A stretch of DNA of 64,000 bases from Sphingomonas panacisoli (GTDB lineage: Bacteria > Pseudomonadota > Alphaproteobacteria > Sphingomonadales > Sphingomonadaceae), in NCBI RefSeq assembly GCF_007859635.1, contig NZ_CP042306.1:372001-436000 (forward strand). The letters are read 5' to 3'. The notes beneath the pieces were generated by a model, which ran no database searches, was not told the DNA's origin, and worked only from the letters and a program-made list of their open reading frames with translations. The position numbers were made by a program, and so were the translations under genes. Positions 54,261-63,389 of this stretch are shown piece by piece (position 1 is the stretch's first letter; every line of letters begins with the position of its first letter).

Positions 54261-55553
54261 ATGATGAGCACGGGCGTTTGCCGCTGGGCGATCGGATTTT
54301 TGCTGACGTGGGTCAGCGCAGTGCCCGCGTGGGCTGACGACGTCGTTATCAAACGACACGTGACCGTCCGCGACCAAGCGTCACGTCAGTCAGCGGCACT
54401 CACCTACCCTGATATCGACACCAAACTCAAACTCCTGGACGATGGCGCCAAAGTGCATGGCTATTACCATGTGCTGTTGCCTGATGGCCGCGCGGGCTGG
54501 GTCTATTACACGTTTGTCCAGCGCTTCCCTGAAACTGCTGCAACGCCCCCAGTTGGCGTGACGTCCAGCGCCGTCATGGCCGTGCATTACATCAATGTTG
54601 ATCAGGGCGCCGCTGCACTCCTTGAATTTCCCTGCGGTGATATATTGATCGACGCAGGCGGCCGCCGTGGTGACCAAGTGTCGTCGGATCACTTGATGGC
54701 GTACTTGGCCGCGTTTTTCGCACGGCGCCCTGACCTCAATAACACTATCAACGCCGTGTTTGTCACGCACACGCATGTTGACCACAATTCAAACTTAAAG
54801 CGCGTCGCGTCAACGTACCGTATCAATGGCTACGTCCATAACGGCCTCACTTATGGCTCAGGCAGTGCCAACGCCAAATGGATGCTCAGTTACGCACCAA
54901 CGGCGACGCCCGCCATCAACACCGAAGCGGTGAGCGGTGAAGCCGTTGCCGCAGCTGGTACTAGCGGCATCACTGACGCCACCATTGACCCTATTGCGTG
55001 TTCTGGAGTCGATCCCAAGGTCCGTGTGTTGGCGGGCGGCTGGGGCGACAACCCCGGCTGGCCAGATGGTGACTTTGACAATGGCAACAACCACAGCCTG
55101 GTCATCCGCATCGACTTTGGCGCCTCATCGTTCCTGTTTACGGGCGACATGGAGGATACCGCGCTCGACACGTTGGTGGCGCGCTATGCTGGCACCTTTA
55201 TGCTCGACGCTGACGTTTGGGCAGTTGGCCACCACGGCTCCTATAATGGCACTACCTCGTCGCTACTGGCTGCCGTCACGCCCAAAATTGCTGTCATCTC
55301 GATGGGCCCCTCCACCACGCAAGCGCAATGGACCGCCTGGGCGTACGGGCACCCGCGTAAGCAAGCCGTCATGCTGTTGGTCGACGCCGTTTCAGCCCGC
55401 CGCCTTACGCCCAAAAGCGTGACTGTCGCTGACAAAGTGAAACTGTTTTCCAGCTACACCATGACCAAAGCCGTTTACGCAACCGGCTGGGACGGTGACG
55501 TCACGGTCGGCGCGGATACCGCCGGTTCCTACAACGTCCAATTGGGGCAGTGA
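54261..55553 (+). CDS. exported SH3-MBL-fold (ComEC/Rec2-like) protein
   Basis: 430 residues, ATG at 54261 or 54264 (GGGGGTGAG upstream). Signal VCRWAIGFLLTWVSAVPAWA. An SH3-like domain (TVRDQASRQSAALTYPDIDT, DGRAGWVYYTFVQRF) precedes an MBL fold with HTHVDHNSNL, NNHSLVIRIDFGASSFLFTG and GDMEDTALD and VGHHGSYNGTTSS, the ComEC C-terminal hydrolase pattern. It is predicted to act outside the inner membrane, perhaps as nuclease or phosphodiesterase. Followed by a hairpin. Confidence 0.75.
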   Translation: MMSTGVCRWAIGFLLTWVSAVPAWADDVVIKRHVTVRDQASRQSAALTYPDIDTKLKLLDDGAKVHGYYHVLLPDGRAGWVYYTFVQRFPETAATPPVGVTSSAVMAVHYINVDQGAAALLEFPCGDILIDAGGRRGDQVSSDHLMAYLAAFFARRPDLNNTINAVFVTHTHVDHNSNLKRVASTYRINGYVHNGLTYGSGSANAKWMLSYAPTATPAINTEAVSGEAVAAAGTSGITDATIDPIACSGVDPKVRVLAGGWGDNPGWPDGDFDNGNNHSLVIRIDFGASSFLFTGDMEDTALDTLVARYAGTFMLDADVWAVGHHGSYNGTTSSLLAAVTPKIAVISMGPSTTQAQWTAWAYGHPRKQAVMLLVDAVSARRLTPKSVTVADKVKLFSSYTMTKAVYATGWDGDVTVGADTAGSYNVQLGQ

Positions 55554-55571
55554 GCGCCCGCAAACGGGCGC
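55554..55571 (+). terminator. hairpin after SH3-MBL gene
   Basis: GCGCCCG and CGGGCGC arms around CAAA, immediately after the stop codon. No T-run. Confidence 0.45.
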
Positions 55572-55725
55572 AATCGCGCGTCGCAAACACATGGTATTTG
55601 ACCACTTTTACACTGAGCTTTTCGCGACGTAGCGGCCGCAGAGTCGTTGCCACTACCGCGTGTTGCAAACTCTTCAGCGCACGCCCGCGCTCATAAAAAC
55701 ACAAACCAAAAAAGGAAAAAATTGC

Positions 55726-57150
55726 GTGGCCGCTCTCACTGTCCTGCACCTGTCTGATTTTCATTTCAGCTTGAAAAAATGGCCCGACGCTAGCCTGATC
55801 ATCGACGGCCTAATCGTTGATCTAAAGGAACAGGCGAAGGCTAACTGGCGCGCTGACATTGCCATATTTTCCGGAGACCTTTTTCAGGCGGGCGGTGCTG
55901 ATATGCCCGTCGCAGCGTTCGAGAAGGACGTGCTGAGCCCCGTGCTTGCCGCGGCCGGTCTGACGTTTGATGAGTTGTTTATTTGCCCTGGCAACCACGA
56001 CATCGATCGCGAGTGGGTGCGGGCTAACCAACCGATCCAGGCGGGGCTGCTAACGCAACTGGGCAGCCGGGATGAGTTGAACAAGTTTGCTGACCAGCAA
56101 CTAGCGACGCCGAGCGACGCATATTGGGGGCGGCTTGAAGCTTATTCAGCTTACAAACAAAAGTTTGCCGCCAGTCACCGTGTGGAATCGACGCCGTTCA
56201 GCGACGTGTACAAATTTACTACGGCGTCCAAGGTAAGCGTCGGGATAGCGTGTTTTAACACAGCATGGCTTTCCACCGGCGAGGAAGGCGACATCGATCG
56301 CGGCAAGCTGTTGCTACCGGAGCGCGCAATACACGCTGCGGCAAAAACGCTTACTGACTGCGCCATCAAAATTGCCGTCCACCACCACCCACTGGACTAT
56401 TTGGCCGACTTTTGCAGATTTGACGCGCGGGCACTGCTGTTTAAAAATTTCAACGTCATTTGCTACGGTCATATGCACCAAGCAATGCCGCTGATGACTA
56501 GGTCATCCATTGGCGAAAACGTATCCAGTGAGGCTGGTGCGTTGTATACGTGGCGGCAATATTACAATGGTTATTGCTTTATCAGGGTCGACACCGACGC
56601 CCGGACGACAACGTTCAAGCACCGCAAATGGTTGGATAGCCCAGCTTATAAATTTGGGGCGGCGGAAGAATTATCGAACGGCGAGAGTGTGTTTCATTGG
56701 GGTAACGCACAGCAAGCAGCGATCGTCAGGGATCTAATTGACGTCAACAAAGTTTTTCGCCCATTCCTGGAAGAGCAGGCGAATGAACATATGTTGTCGT
56801 CGCACACGACGACAAGTGCACCCAATAGCTTTGAAGAACTGTACGTCCCCGTGCCCATTTCAGCGAAAACGCATGATGGGGAATCACCATTTGCTTCAGC
56901 TGAATATCTGTCCGTCGATTCGATCATCGAGCGCCCTGGCGTCCAAGTTGTCTTTGGCAACCGCGAAGCTGGCAAGACAACATTGGCGTACAGCATTGCG
57001 CTGACCGTCGCTCAAAGCGAAAAAGCGCCAATCAAGGCACCGATCATCATTGATTTGGAGAAAACCACGGCTGGCGCGAATGTTATTCAGCGCGAAGCGA
57101 AAAAGTGTTGGCGGTCGCGAATTTGCAGGACCGCTTGCAAACGTTTTTGA
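55726..57150 (+). CDS. metallophosphoesterase-STAND NTPase, N-terminal part (frameshifted)
   Basis: GTG at 55726 after AAAGGA. A calcineurin-like phosphoesterase comes first: LHLSDFHF, FSGDLFQAG, GNHDIDRE, HHHPLDY and GHMHQA. Then a P-loop, VVFGNREAGKTTLAYS (Walker A at about 56956-56979). After KTTAGANVIQREAKK the frame ends in a few unrelated residues at 57150. The natural continuation is in the other frame (57105 onward). The switch coincides with an AAAAA run near 57098-57102. Proteins of this layout (nuclease or phosphatase plus STAND ATPase) are typical of antiphage sensors. The enzyme domain would be activated by the STAND part on sensing a trigger. Confidence 0.8.
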   Translation: MAALTVLHLSDFHFSLKKWPDASLIIDGLIVDLKEQAKANWRADIAIFSGDLFQAGGADMPVAAFEKDVLSPVLAAAGLTFDELFICPGNHDIDREWVRANQPIQAGLLTQLGSRDELNKFADQQLATPSDAYWGRLEAYSAYKQKFAASHRVESTPFSDVYKFTTASKVSVGIACFNTAWLSTGEEGDIDRGKLLLPERAIHAAAKTLTDCAIKIAVHHHPLDYLADFCRFDARALLFKNFNVICYGHMHQAMPLMTRSSIGENVSSEAGALYTWRQYYNGYCFIRVDTDARTTTFKHRKWLDSPAYKFGAAEELSNGESVFHWGNAQQAAIVRDLIDVNKVFRPFLEEQANEHMLSSHTTTSAPNSFEELYVPVPISAKTHDGESPFASAEYLSVDSIIERPGVQVVFGNREAGKTTLAYSIALTVAQSEKAPIKAPIIIDLEKTTAGANVIQREAKKCWRSRICRTACKRF

Positions 57151-58901
57151 CGGACGGGTCCTTGATCTTCCTGTTTGATAACTACGAGCCGGCGGACCGG
57201 CGGCGTTCGCAAATGATCCGTGATTTTGCGAAAAGCTACCCGAAGATCACCATTGTTTTGTTTGCTGATGAACGGGGAGGGCCGTTTCAGCGCAACACGC
57301 TAGAGAACTTGGAAGGAGAACCTCGCTCCCTTTCGCTGCACCCTCTGAAGCGTAAGGAGGTGCGAGAGCTCACCAAGCGTTGGCTGGCGCCTTCAGGGCT
57401 CTACAGTACGGAGACGTTCCACGCCGTCTTGCGTAAAATCCAGACGTCAGGGCTACCCACGACGGCATACGTCGTTTCAATGATCGCCTGGACACTTGAA
57501 CGTCAAAACTTGAACGCAAACATCAACGAGGCGGCGCTGCTGGAAAGATTTGTCGATGCTATTTTGAACAAGGCGGATGCGAAGGAAGTCAACCGTGCGT
57601 CATTAGACTACACGATCCGTGAAAGCTTTCTCGCTGAGCTATCCTACAAGCTTCGTGAATCCGATCGCTACACCATGTCACTGGATGAACTTGACCAGGT
57701 CGCGGGCGAGTATGTGGCCGCTCGAGGGTGGACGACAAATGCGGCAAACTTTGTCCGAGACCTCATCAATACTGGGATTCTCATCGAGGTCGATGGTACC
57801 GTGGGTTACAGGTACCGTTGCCTGCGCGAATATTTCCTCGCCAAATATATCAACGAAGACGACGAGTATCGTGAGTTTGTCTACGCTGAAGCTAATTACT
57901 TGGACTTTGATCGTGAAATCGACATCCTAACGGGGCTGCGCCGTAAAGACAAAGCGCTCCTCGAAAAGCTAATCCGATACACTGACGCCCATGTGGCCGC
58001 CGGCCTTGACCCTTACGATCTTCAGGACTTTGACAATGTCACATTTCGCTTTGGCGCCGAGCGAACTCTGATGAAGCGCCCAGAATCGCTGAGTGACCTT
58101 GGGATAGATGATGAAATAATCGAAGGCGTGCTTGACACAGCGGACGAGGAAAATGGCCCGAAAGCGATTTCTGGTGATCTGGAAAACGGTACTAGGCCGC
58201 CCAACCGCAATAAGATACGTGACATGGCCACAACTTATTCAAGCATTACTCTACTTTCTAAAGTCGTGCGAAACAGCGAGCTCTTGACCGATCTCGAATT
58301 GAAAAAACGCGCTGTGTTGTCGTCAATCAGCCATTGGGGCGTTTTTATTGGGCATGTTGTTTCGAGCTTCGACAAAGCCATCGACAGTGAGGAGCCGGGT
58401 AGGGAGAGCCGTTACCTGGGTAAGCTGACCGATGAGCAGCGACAGTTTGTCGAACACTTTGTGAAAGTGATGTTGCCCTTGTTTCTTAGCGGCAGCATTC
58501 ATAGCTCCCTGGGCACTGAAAAGTTGAGGGCCATATTTGAGAGTATCGTTGGTGATGACAGTGAGCCGTTGCTTGTCCGTTTGCTCACCGCATTTCTCCT
58601 AATCGATGTATCATTTTTGGATAGGAGCGAAGCGGCTGGCGAGATGATCAAACGCGTTGAGGCGTTCGCTAAAACACTCAATTCTAGGTTCGTGTCGGAA
58701 TTGATCTGCGAGAAATTACTCTTTGTCTATTCCAGTCCCAATATTGGCCAATCCAATCGCGTGCTAATTGAGCGTTTCTATGCCGAGACCCAATTACGAT
58801 TGTTCGGGATTAAGGCAGGTTCGCCGCGATATAGCCAAGGCAAAAGCGGCATCGTCAAAGAGATGCGGGAGAAGATCGCTGATGACGATACAGATGCTTA
58901 G
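57105..58901 (+). CDS. STAND NTPase C-terminal part (continuation of the preceding gene)
   Basis: Reading continues as VLAVANLQDRLQTF and Walker-B-like GSLIFLFDNYEP, then winged/helical sensor regions (RYRCLREYFLAKYIN typical of the helical domain after NACHT-type ATPases, and a long all-alpha tail). With one base change in the A5 run the two frames give one protein of roughly 1060 residues. Whether this is a sequencing error, a real inactivation or a programmed -1 shift (GAAAAAG) cannot be told here. As deposited, this half might also start at its own internal codon and be expressed. Confidence 0.7.
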   Translation: MLAVANLQDRLQTFLTDGSLIFLFDNYEPADRRRSQMIRDFAKSYPKITIVLFADERGGPFQRNTLENLEGEPRSLSLHPLKRKEVRELTKRWLAPSGLYSTETFHAVLRKIQTSGLPTTAYVVSMIAWTLERQNLNANINEAALLERFVDAILNKADAKEVNRASLDYTIRESFLAELSYKLRESDRYTMSLDELDQVAGEYVAARGWTTNAANFVRDLINTGILIEVDGTVGYRYRCLREYFLAKYINEDDEYREFVYAEANYLDFDREIDILTGLRRKDKALLEKLIRYTDAHVAAGLDPYDLQDFDNVTFRFGAERTLMKRPESLSDLGIDDEIIEGVLDTADEENGPKAISGDLENGTRPPNRNKIRDMATTYSSITLLSKVVRNSELLTDLELKKRAVLSSISHWGVFIGHVVSSFDKAIDSEEPGRESRYLGKLTDEQRQFVEHFVKVMLPLFLSGSIHSSLGTEKLRAIFESIVGDDSEPLLVRLLTAFLLIDVSFLDRSEAAGEMIKRVEAFAKTLNSRFVSELICEKLLFVYSSPNIGQSNRVLIERFYAETQLRLFGIKAGSPRYSQGKSGIVKEMREKIADDDTDA

Positions 58902-58991
58902 CCGGAAGGCGTTGGGCGACACCGAGGATAGAGCACCGTGATCGAGAGGCGACGGATGTTTTCGAACCGTGCTCAACCCGGCCAACGTGGA

Positions 58992-60740
58992 TCAGACAGT
59001 ACACATCCGCATGTCGCCCACCATAGTGAAAAACCGGAACGAATGCCGTTCCTCGATCGCTTGCGCGCGCCCCAAAAAGTTTTCGAGCGTTAGCCCGTGC
59101 GTGGCGCAAGTCTTCGCGATTATGGCGTCATCAAGCAGCACGCCACCAACGCACCCCAGGGCCGCGATCGACCGCAGGAAATTGGCGTCCCTGTCGCACA
59201 AATGGTACAACGCTCCGGGCGACGACGGGAGGTCGGCCTCTGGACCGTCGATCGCCATCAACGCCCCACACCATTTGCGGTATAGCTTTTCCGCGCCCTC
59301 CTCGGCTTGCATGCGGTAATGTTCGCGCAGCACGTGGGCGCTACCATCCATAGGCAACGCGTGGTCGATCACTGTGCGCATCAACTCCTTGGCGCCCCGT
59401 GCTCGTTCCGTCGACACATCGACGTCGATGAGTCGTTCGCATTCTTCGTCCGTACCGTCTGCAAAACTCTTGAGCGTCACCCGCTCATTGTCCGCATAAA
59501 CCGCAATGAAAACCTTTTGCGAAATGTCGGATTGAAGGACATCGATGGTGGCCCGGCCAACAAAGGGGCCAGGCTTTTCCGACTCCCCAAAATTCATGAC
59601 GGGGAGTTCTTGGTCAGGGTTCAAGCGCGACAGCATTACGCGCTGATTAGCCAGGATCTGGATTTCCTCCGCAAAGCTGCCGACGCACATATAGTCACGA
59701 CGGACAAAGTTATCGTGACACAGCTTGCTCATGGCGCTTTGCTGAGCGGTAAGCCCGTCGGCGCTATAGTCGATGAGCTCATTGATGCGTGCCACCATGC
59801 GGTCGAGCACAATGTGCGCCGCATCAGAGGCCATGCCTATTTGCGACACGTGCCATTGGACGGTGACGCCTGAAATGACGTAGTCGACTTGCTCGACCTG
59901 CGCGGCCGTCAGCGTGAAAAGCTGGGCAAAACGCTGTTGAAACGCCAGGAATATCGCGTTGATTGAATCCTTCTCAACGACCGCTTGGGTCGTGAAAGAG
60001 TTCATTTCTTTGTCCTCGTCGAGCAAAGTCGCAACCAAGTTAAAGTCGACGTAAAACCAGTGTATGAGAAAATGGAGGAAAAACTCCGAGTCCAGCAACA
60101 GGGGCGACTGGACCTGTCGATACAAAGCGAGTTGTAAGTTCTTGACCAGAAAATAGCCCGGCAAATAGCCGCCCGATTCCGTCGAAAATCCCTGCATCAG
60201 CAAGTTTTCCTTGCGTCGTTGCGATGACGGCTGCGCGCGGCCAGCCGCCAATACATATTCCAGGATGTCGGGGACCATTTTGGTTTCCCAATCCGGCACC
60301 GTTGCAGCAAACGCCGCCGCCACTTTGCGAAAGGTCGGAGACAAGCTTTTCGCTTGCCCCGGAAAAGCGTCAAACTCACCAAATAACGCAATGCCCTCAG
60401 CCAGCGGCCGCATGATGTGCAATACCGTCTCGACCCTTGCGATGTCCTCTAGGACGTCGTGATCATCATGGGCGGCGTTTTCGCCAAGAGCGAGGTGGTC
60501 GACCGCGCGCAGGAACGCTCTGTGATACAAATAGGAAATCGCAAACCCGACGGGCGTGCGAAAACATTGATAATGCAATGACTCATGAATGTATGAGTTG
60601 AAGCACGCCATTGGATAGCGGCCAGGCAAGAGCAGCCTTGAGCCATCGCGCGGGAACTCCAGGCCTGAGATCAACACAGAGTTGCTGATCGGGTCAGTGT
60701 TGCTGAGCTTGTCGCCCAGCCCCTCGTAAAGGGGCGTCAC
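58992..60740 (-). CDS. uncharacterised HEXXH-motif protein (putative metallopeptidase)
   Basis: 582 residues. The motif HESLH at 52-56 (NSYIHESLHYQC), with RPLAEGIALFGEFDAF about 60 residues later offering a third Glu ligand, looks like a zincin. The rest is helical (FFLHFLIHWFYVDFNLVA, DYVISGVTVQWHVSQIG) with a C-terminal domain that ends in FRFFTMVGDMRMC. I do not recognise the family. The GTG directly follows the stop of the EACC1-like gene, so the two are translated together. I infer it is a conflict-system effector, perhaps a peptidase. Confidence 0.65.
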   Translation of the reverse strand: MTPLYEGLGDKLSNTDPISNSVLISGLEFPRDGSRLLLPGRYPMACFNSYIHESLHYQCFRTPVGFAISYLYHRAFLRAVDHLALGENAAHDDHDVLEDIARVETVLHIMRPLAEGIALFGEFDAFPGQAKSLSPTFRKVAAAFAATVPDWETKMVPDILEYVLAAGRAQPSSQRRKENLLMQGFSTESGGYLPGYFLVKNLQLALYRQVQSPLLLDSEFFLHFLIHWFYVDFNLVATLLDEDKEMNSFTTQAVVEKDSINAIFLAFQQRFAQLFTLTAAQVEQVDYVISGVTVQWHVSQIGMASDAAHIVLDRMVARINELIDYSADGLTAQQSAMSKLCHDNFVRRDYMCVGSFAEEIQILANQRVMLSRLNPDQELPVMNFGESEKPGPFVGRATIDVLQSDISQKVFIAVYADNERVTLKSFADGTDEECERLIDVDVSTERARGAKELMRTVIDHALPMDGSAHVLREHYRMQAEEGAEKLYRKWCGALMAIDGPEADLPSSPGALYHLCDRDANFLRSIAALGCVGGVLLDDAIIAKTCATHGLTLENFLGRAQAIEERHSFRFFTMVGDMRMCTV

Positions 60741-61124
60741 TTACACGCCGGCTGCATTGACAATGGCGCTTTCCGGCACCCTGAGCGCCTCAGCAATTTG
60801 CTTGATGACTTGCGCGTCCGGCGCTTCAGACGAGCGACGGTTGATCTTGAGGTACACGTCCATTTCAGTGCCGTCCGGGCGCCGGATCGTGACGCGGTAT
60901 TCGACGAGTTCGCTTGCCGTTTTTTTCAGCGCCCAAGCCGTAAACGCTGCGATCGGGATGGGGGCGAGGGCGAGGATGACGATCGTCGCCAACTCATTGT
61001 GGCTGTCGTCGCCCTTGACGGGCTGCACCACCGTCAAATCCTGCGGCGGGACATCCGCGCTGAGTTCCGCGACGTCGATGAGCGACGCGTCGTGAATCAC
61101 CATTGCATATGCGTGTTGAGCCAT
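60741..61124 (-). CDS. EACC1-like membrane protein (effector-associated constant component)
   Basis: 127 residues. Layout: a short N-terminal strand-rich part, one membrane helix (ATIVILALAPIPIAAFTAWA) and a conserved segment EYRVTIRRPDGTEMDVYLKI. This matches the EACC1-type small proteins described next to diverse effector domains in bacterial conflict systems (Kaur, Burroughs, Iyer and Aravind). The GGGGGACAC site precedes the ATG. It directly precedes the HEXXH gene, so it would be its adaptor or membrane anchor. Family call is by pattern, not by search. Confidence 0.6.
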   Translation of the reverse strand: MAQHAYAMVIHDASLIDVAELSADVPPQDLTVVQPVKGDDSHNELATIVILALAPIPIAAFTAWALKKTASELVEYRVTIRRPDGTEMDVYLKINRRSSEAPDAQVIKQIAEALRVPESAIVNAAGV

Positions 61125-61394
61125 GTGTCCCCCTTAGTCGCTGTAATCATAGCAACTGCGCGCATTGGTGCGAGCAGTTTGTGGGAATGAAAATAGCAGC
61201 TTTGCCCCGTGTGCGCATTCAACCAATAAGAACATGACCAAACACAAGAGCGGCGTTGCGTCCATCACCGGCCACAGAGCCACTTAACCACCATCATCAA
61301 ACATACTCCATATCGGAGACAATTGCTGGCCGGGACTCGCGTGATGGTTGATTGACCAATAGAATGCGCTGACCAGCATATGGAAAGCTCATGA

Positions 61395-62780
61395 ATGAAA
61401 CGCTTGATCTTTTGCTTCGACGGCACCTGGAACAAGTTGAATGAAACAACGCCTACCAACGTTGTCCTAACCGCGGCCAGCATTGAGCGCGTCACCCGCA
61501 CGGGTACCACACAAATCATCCATTACGATGAGGGCGTTGGCACGGGCCGCATGGAGTATTGGACGGGCGGCATGTTTGGCGCTGGCTTGGTTGAGCATGT
61601 GCGCGCCGCTTACCGCTTCCTCATCTTTAATTATGACCCTGGCGACGAGCTTTACATTTTCGGTTTTTCCCGTGGCGCGTTCAGCGCACGCTCGTTCGTC
61701 GGCTTTTTGCGCCACGTTGGACCCCTGAGCCGCCTGCATGCTGGCTTGATCGATGAAGCGCTGAACCTCTACCGCCACCGCCTCGACAAAAAAGCAGGCG
61801 CTGACGCGGCGCTGCGCCAGTTCCGTGCGGACTATTCAAGCGGCGTGTGCATCGGGCAAGCTGATGACGACTGGCGCTGCGCCAACATTGCCAATTATGC
61901 GGCTGGCTCAGCGCCCACTATGGCCATCCGCTACTTGGGCGTATGGGACACTGTTGAAGCGCTGGGTGTGCCGGCCATTGCGCCGTTCAGCAACACGCTC
62001 AACCGCGAACACCGCTTTCATGACGCCACGCTTGACGCTTTTGTCGAAAACGCGCGGCACGCCGTTGCGCTTGATGAGCGCCGCGCGCTTTTCCCGTCGC
62101 TGTCGCTTGGTGACTTGAGCAGCTTGAACCAGGCGAGGGGCCACGCGCCTGATGATGAGGCGGCGCCGTACCAGGAGCGGTGGTTTCCGGGCGTCCATGG
62201 CTCAGTGGGCGGGGGCGGCGACATTAGGGGCTTATCGGATGAGGCGTTGTCATGGGTTCTAGGTGGCGCCAAAAAGGCGGGACTGCAGCTGGACACGGCG
62301 CGTGGCACGCGCATTGATGGCTTTCACCCTGACTGGCTGGCGCCGCTCAACAATGTCAGGGGTCCCGCATGGAGCGCAACGCAGCTCATTCACCGCGACC
62401 GCGCGGGGCCGCAACATTTGTGGCAATTATCCAGCAGCGCCGTGCGGCGGTGGCAAGCGCCAGCAGCGCAATTGCCTGACAACAAGCCCTATCGACCAAA
62501 TAGCTTGGCTGCGGTGGGGAATGAGCTGGCGACGCTGCCGCCCTGGTCATTTTCGCCACCTGATGACGTGATTGACACTATTATGGTCAAAAGCGGTGAC
62601 TCACTTAGCAAATATGCTGCAGAATATTATGGTGACCCCCTGAAATACCCGCTCATCTACAGCGCCAATTTGGACGTGCTTGATGACCCCAATGAGCTGT
62701 TTGCTGGACAAATGATCCGCATCCCGCGCGACGTCAGTGCACGTGACCCCGGCGGCCCGTCGCCCACGACTAGCGCCTAG
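61395..62780 (+). CDS. DUF2235 alpha/beta-hydrolase with C-terminal LysM
   Basis: 461 residues. The N-terminal DUF2235 domain (Tle1-like phospholipase family): LIFCFDGTWNKLNETTPTNV at the start, the nucleophile elbow FGFSRGAFSAR and RYLGVWDTVEALG. The C-terminal 60 residues are a LysM domain (VKSGDSLSKYAAEYYGDPLK then ANLDVLDDPNELFAGQMIRI). Family members are type VI lipases or envelope-linked enzymes; here LysM suggests binding of peptidoglycan. No immunity gene or VgrG/PAAR lies adjacent. Confidence 0.85.
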   Translation: MKRLIFCFDGTWNKLNETTPTNVVLTAASIERVTRTGTTQIIHYDEGVGTGRMEYWTGGMFGAGLVEHVRAAYRFLIFNYDPGDELYIFGFSRGAFSARSFVGFLRHVGPLSRLHAGLIDEALNLYRHRLDKKAGADAALRQFRADYSSGVCIGQADDDWRCANIANYAAGSAPTMAIRYLGVWDTVEALGVPAIAPFSNTLNREHRFHDATLDAFVENARHAVALDERRALFPSLSLGDLSSLNQARGHAPDDEAAPYQERWFPGVHGSVGGGGDIRGLSDEALSWVLGGAKKAGLQLDTARGTRIDGFHPDWLAPLNNVRGPAWSATQLIHRDRAGPQHLWQLSSSAVRRWQAPAAQLPDNKPYRPNSLAAVGNELATLPPWSFSPPDDVIDTIMVKSGDSLSKYAAEYYGDPLKYPLIYSANLDVLDDPNELFAGQMIRIPRDVSARDPGGPSPTTSA

Positions 62781-62961
62781 GCCGCACACGTGAGTGACGT
62801 CGCGAGGTCGTTGAGTTCAGAGATGATCGCGTCAAGGTCAGGTCGGCCGCGCGTCGAGCACTGGTCGAATTGGGGTCGGCGGCGGGGCTAGCTTGAGTGG
62901 TGCGCTGGTATAGGTTGAGCGCGCCCGGAGCTCTACGCGATCTATCGCGTCATCCTCATAA

Positions 62962-63264
62962 TCATGGTGTCCTCCCTGTTGCCCAAACTGGTGCGCTTAC
63001 CCATTGAGACGGGCGAGGGACGAAATCTGTAAGCTGTGTCAGGAGAAGCGAGCAAATCGGCGCTCCGGCCAGGAGGAGCACTATTAATATTGAGCTAGTC
63101 TTGGCCACGTATTTTCCCAACACGTCCCCTTTCAAATACTGACAGCGAGGGCAAACCACTTTTCCCCGTGTGCACACGATTCGTTGATCTCCTACTTGCC
63201 TCGTCCACATCGGATAGTGGCCAAATCGTCTCCTCTGAACCGGCCAAGTAACGAACGCGTTCAC
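62962..63264 (-). CDS. small membrane protein with CxxC motif, tentative
   Basis: 100 residues. A CPRCQY pair (zinc knuckle-like) precedes one membrane helix (SILIVLLLAGAPICSLLLTQ). The start is uncertain; an internal Met is possible. Not recognised. Surrounding 62781-63389 holds nothing else. Confidence 0.35.
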   Translation of the reverse strand: MNAFVTWPVQRRRFGHYPMWTRQVGDQRIVCTRGKVVCPRCQYLKGDVLGKYVAKTSSILIVLLLAGAPICSLLLTQLTDFVPRPSQWVSAPVWATGRTP

Positions 63265-63389
63265 CAGAAAGCATTCAAATTGGTGCGTTTTTCCCGAAGA
63301 ATTTGCGACGAGTTGAGTGCTTTTGGGCTCAAATGACGTTGATCTGTCTCAAGAAATCCATACGCTTGAGACACTTACGGGGATGATCA

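Noticed and set aside
57095..57110. Programmed -1 frameshift as the firm explanation of the split STAND gene
   Set aside because: G-AAA-AAG is only a partial slippery match and no stimulatory stem was identified; error or mutation is equally likely, so it is only a hypothesis.
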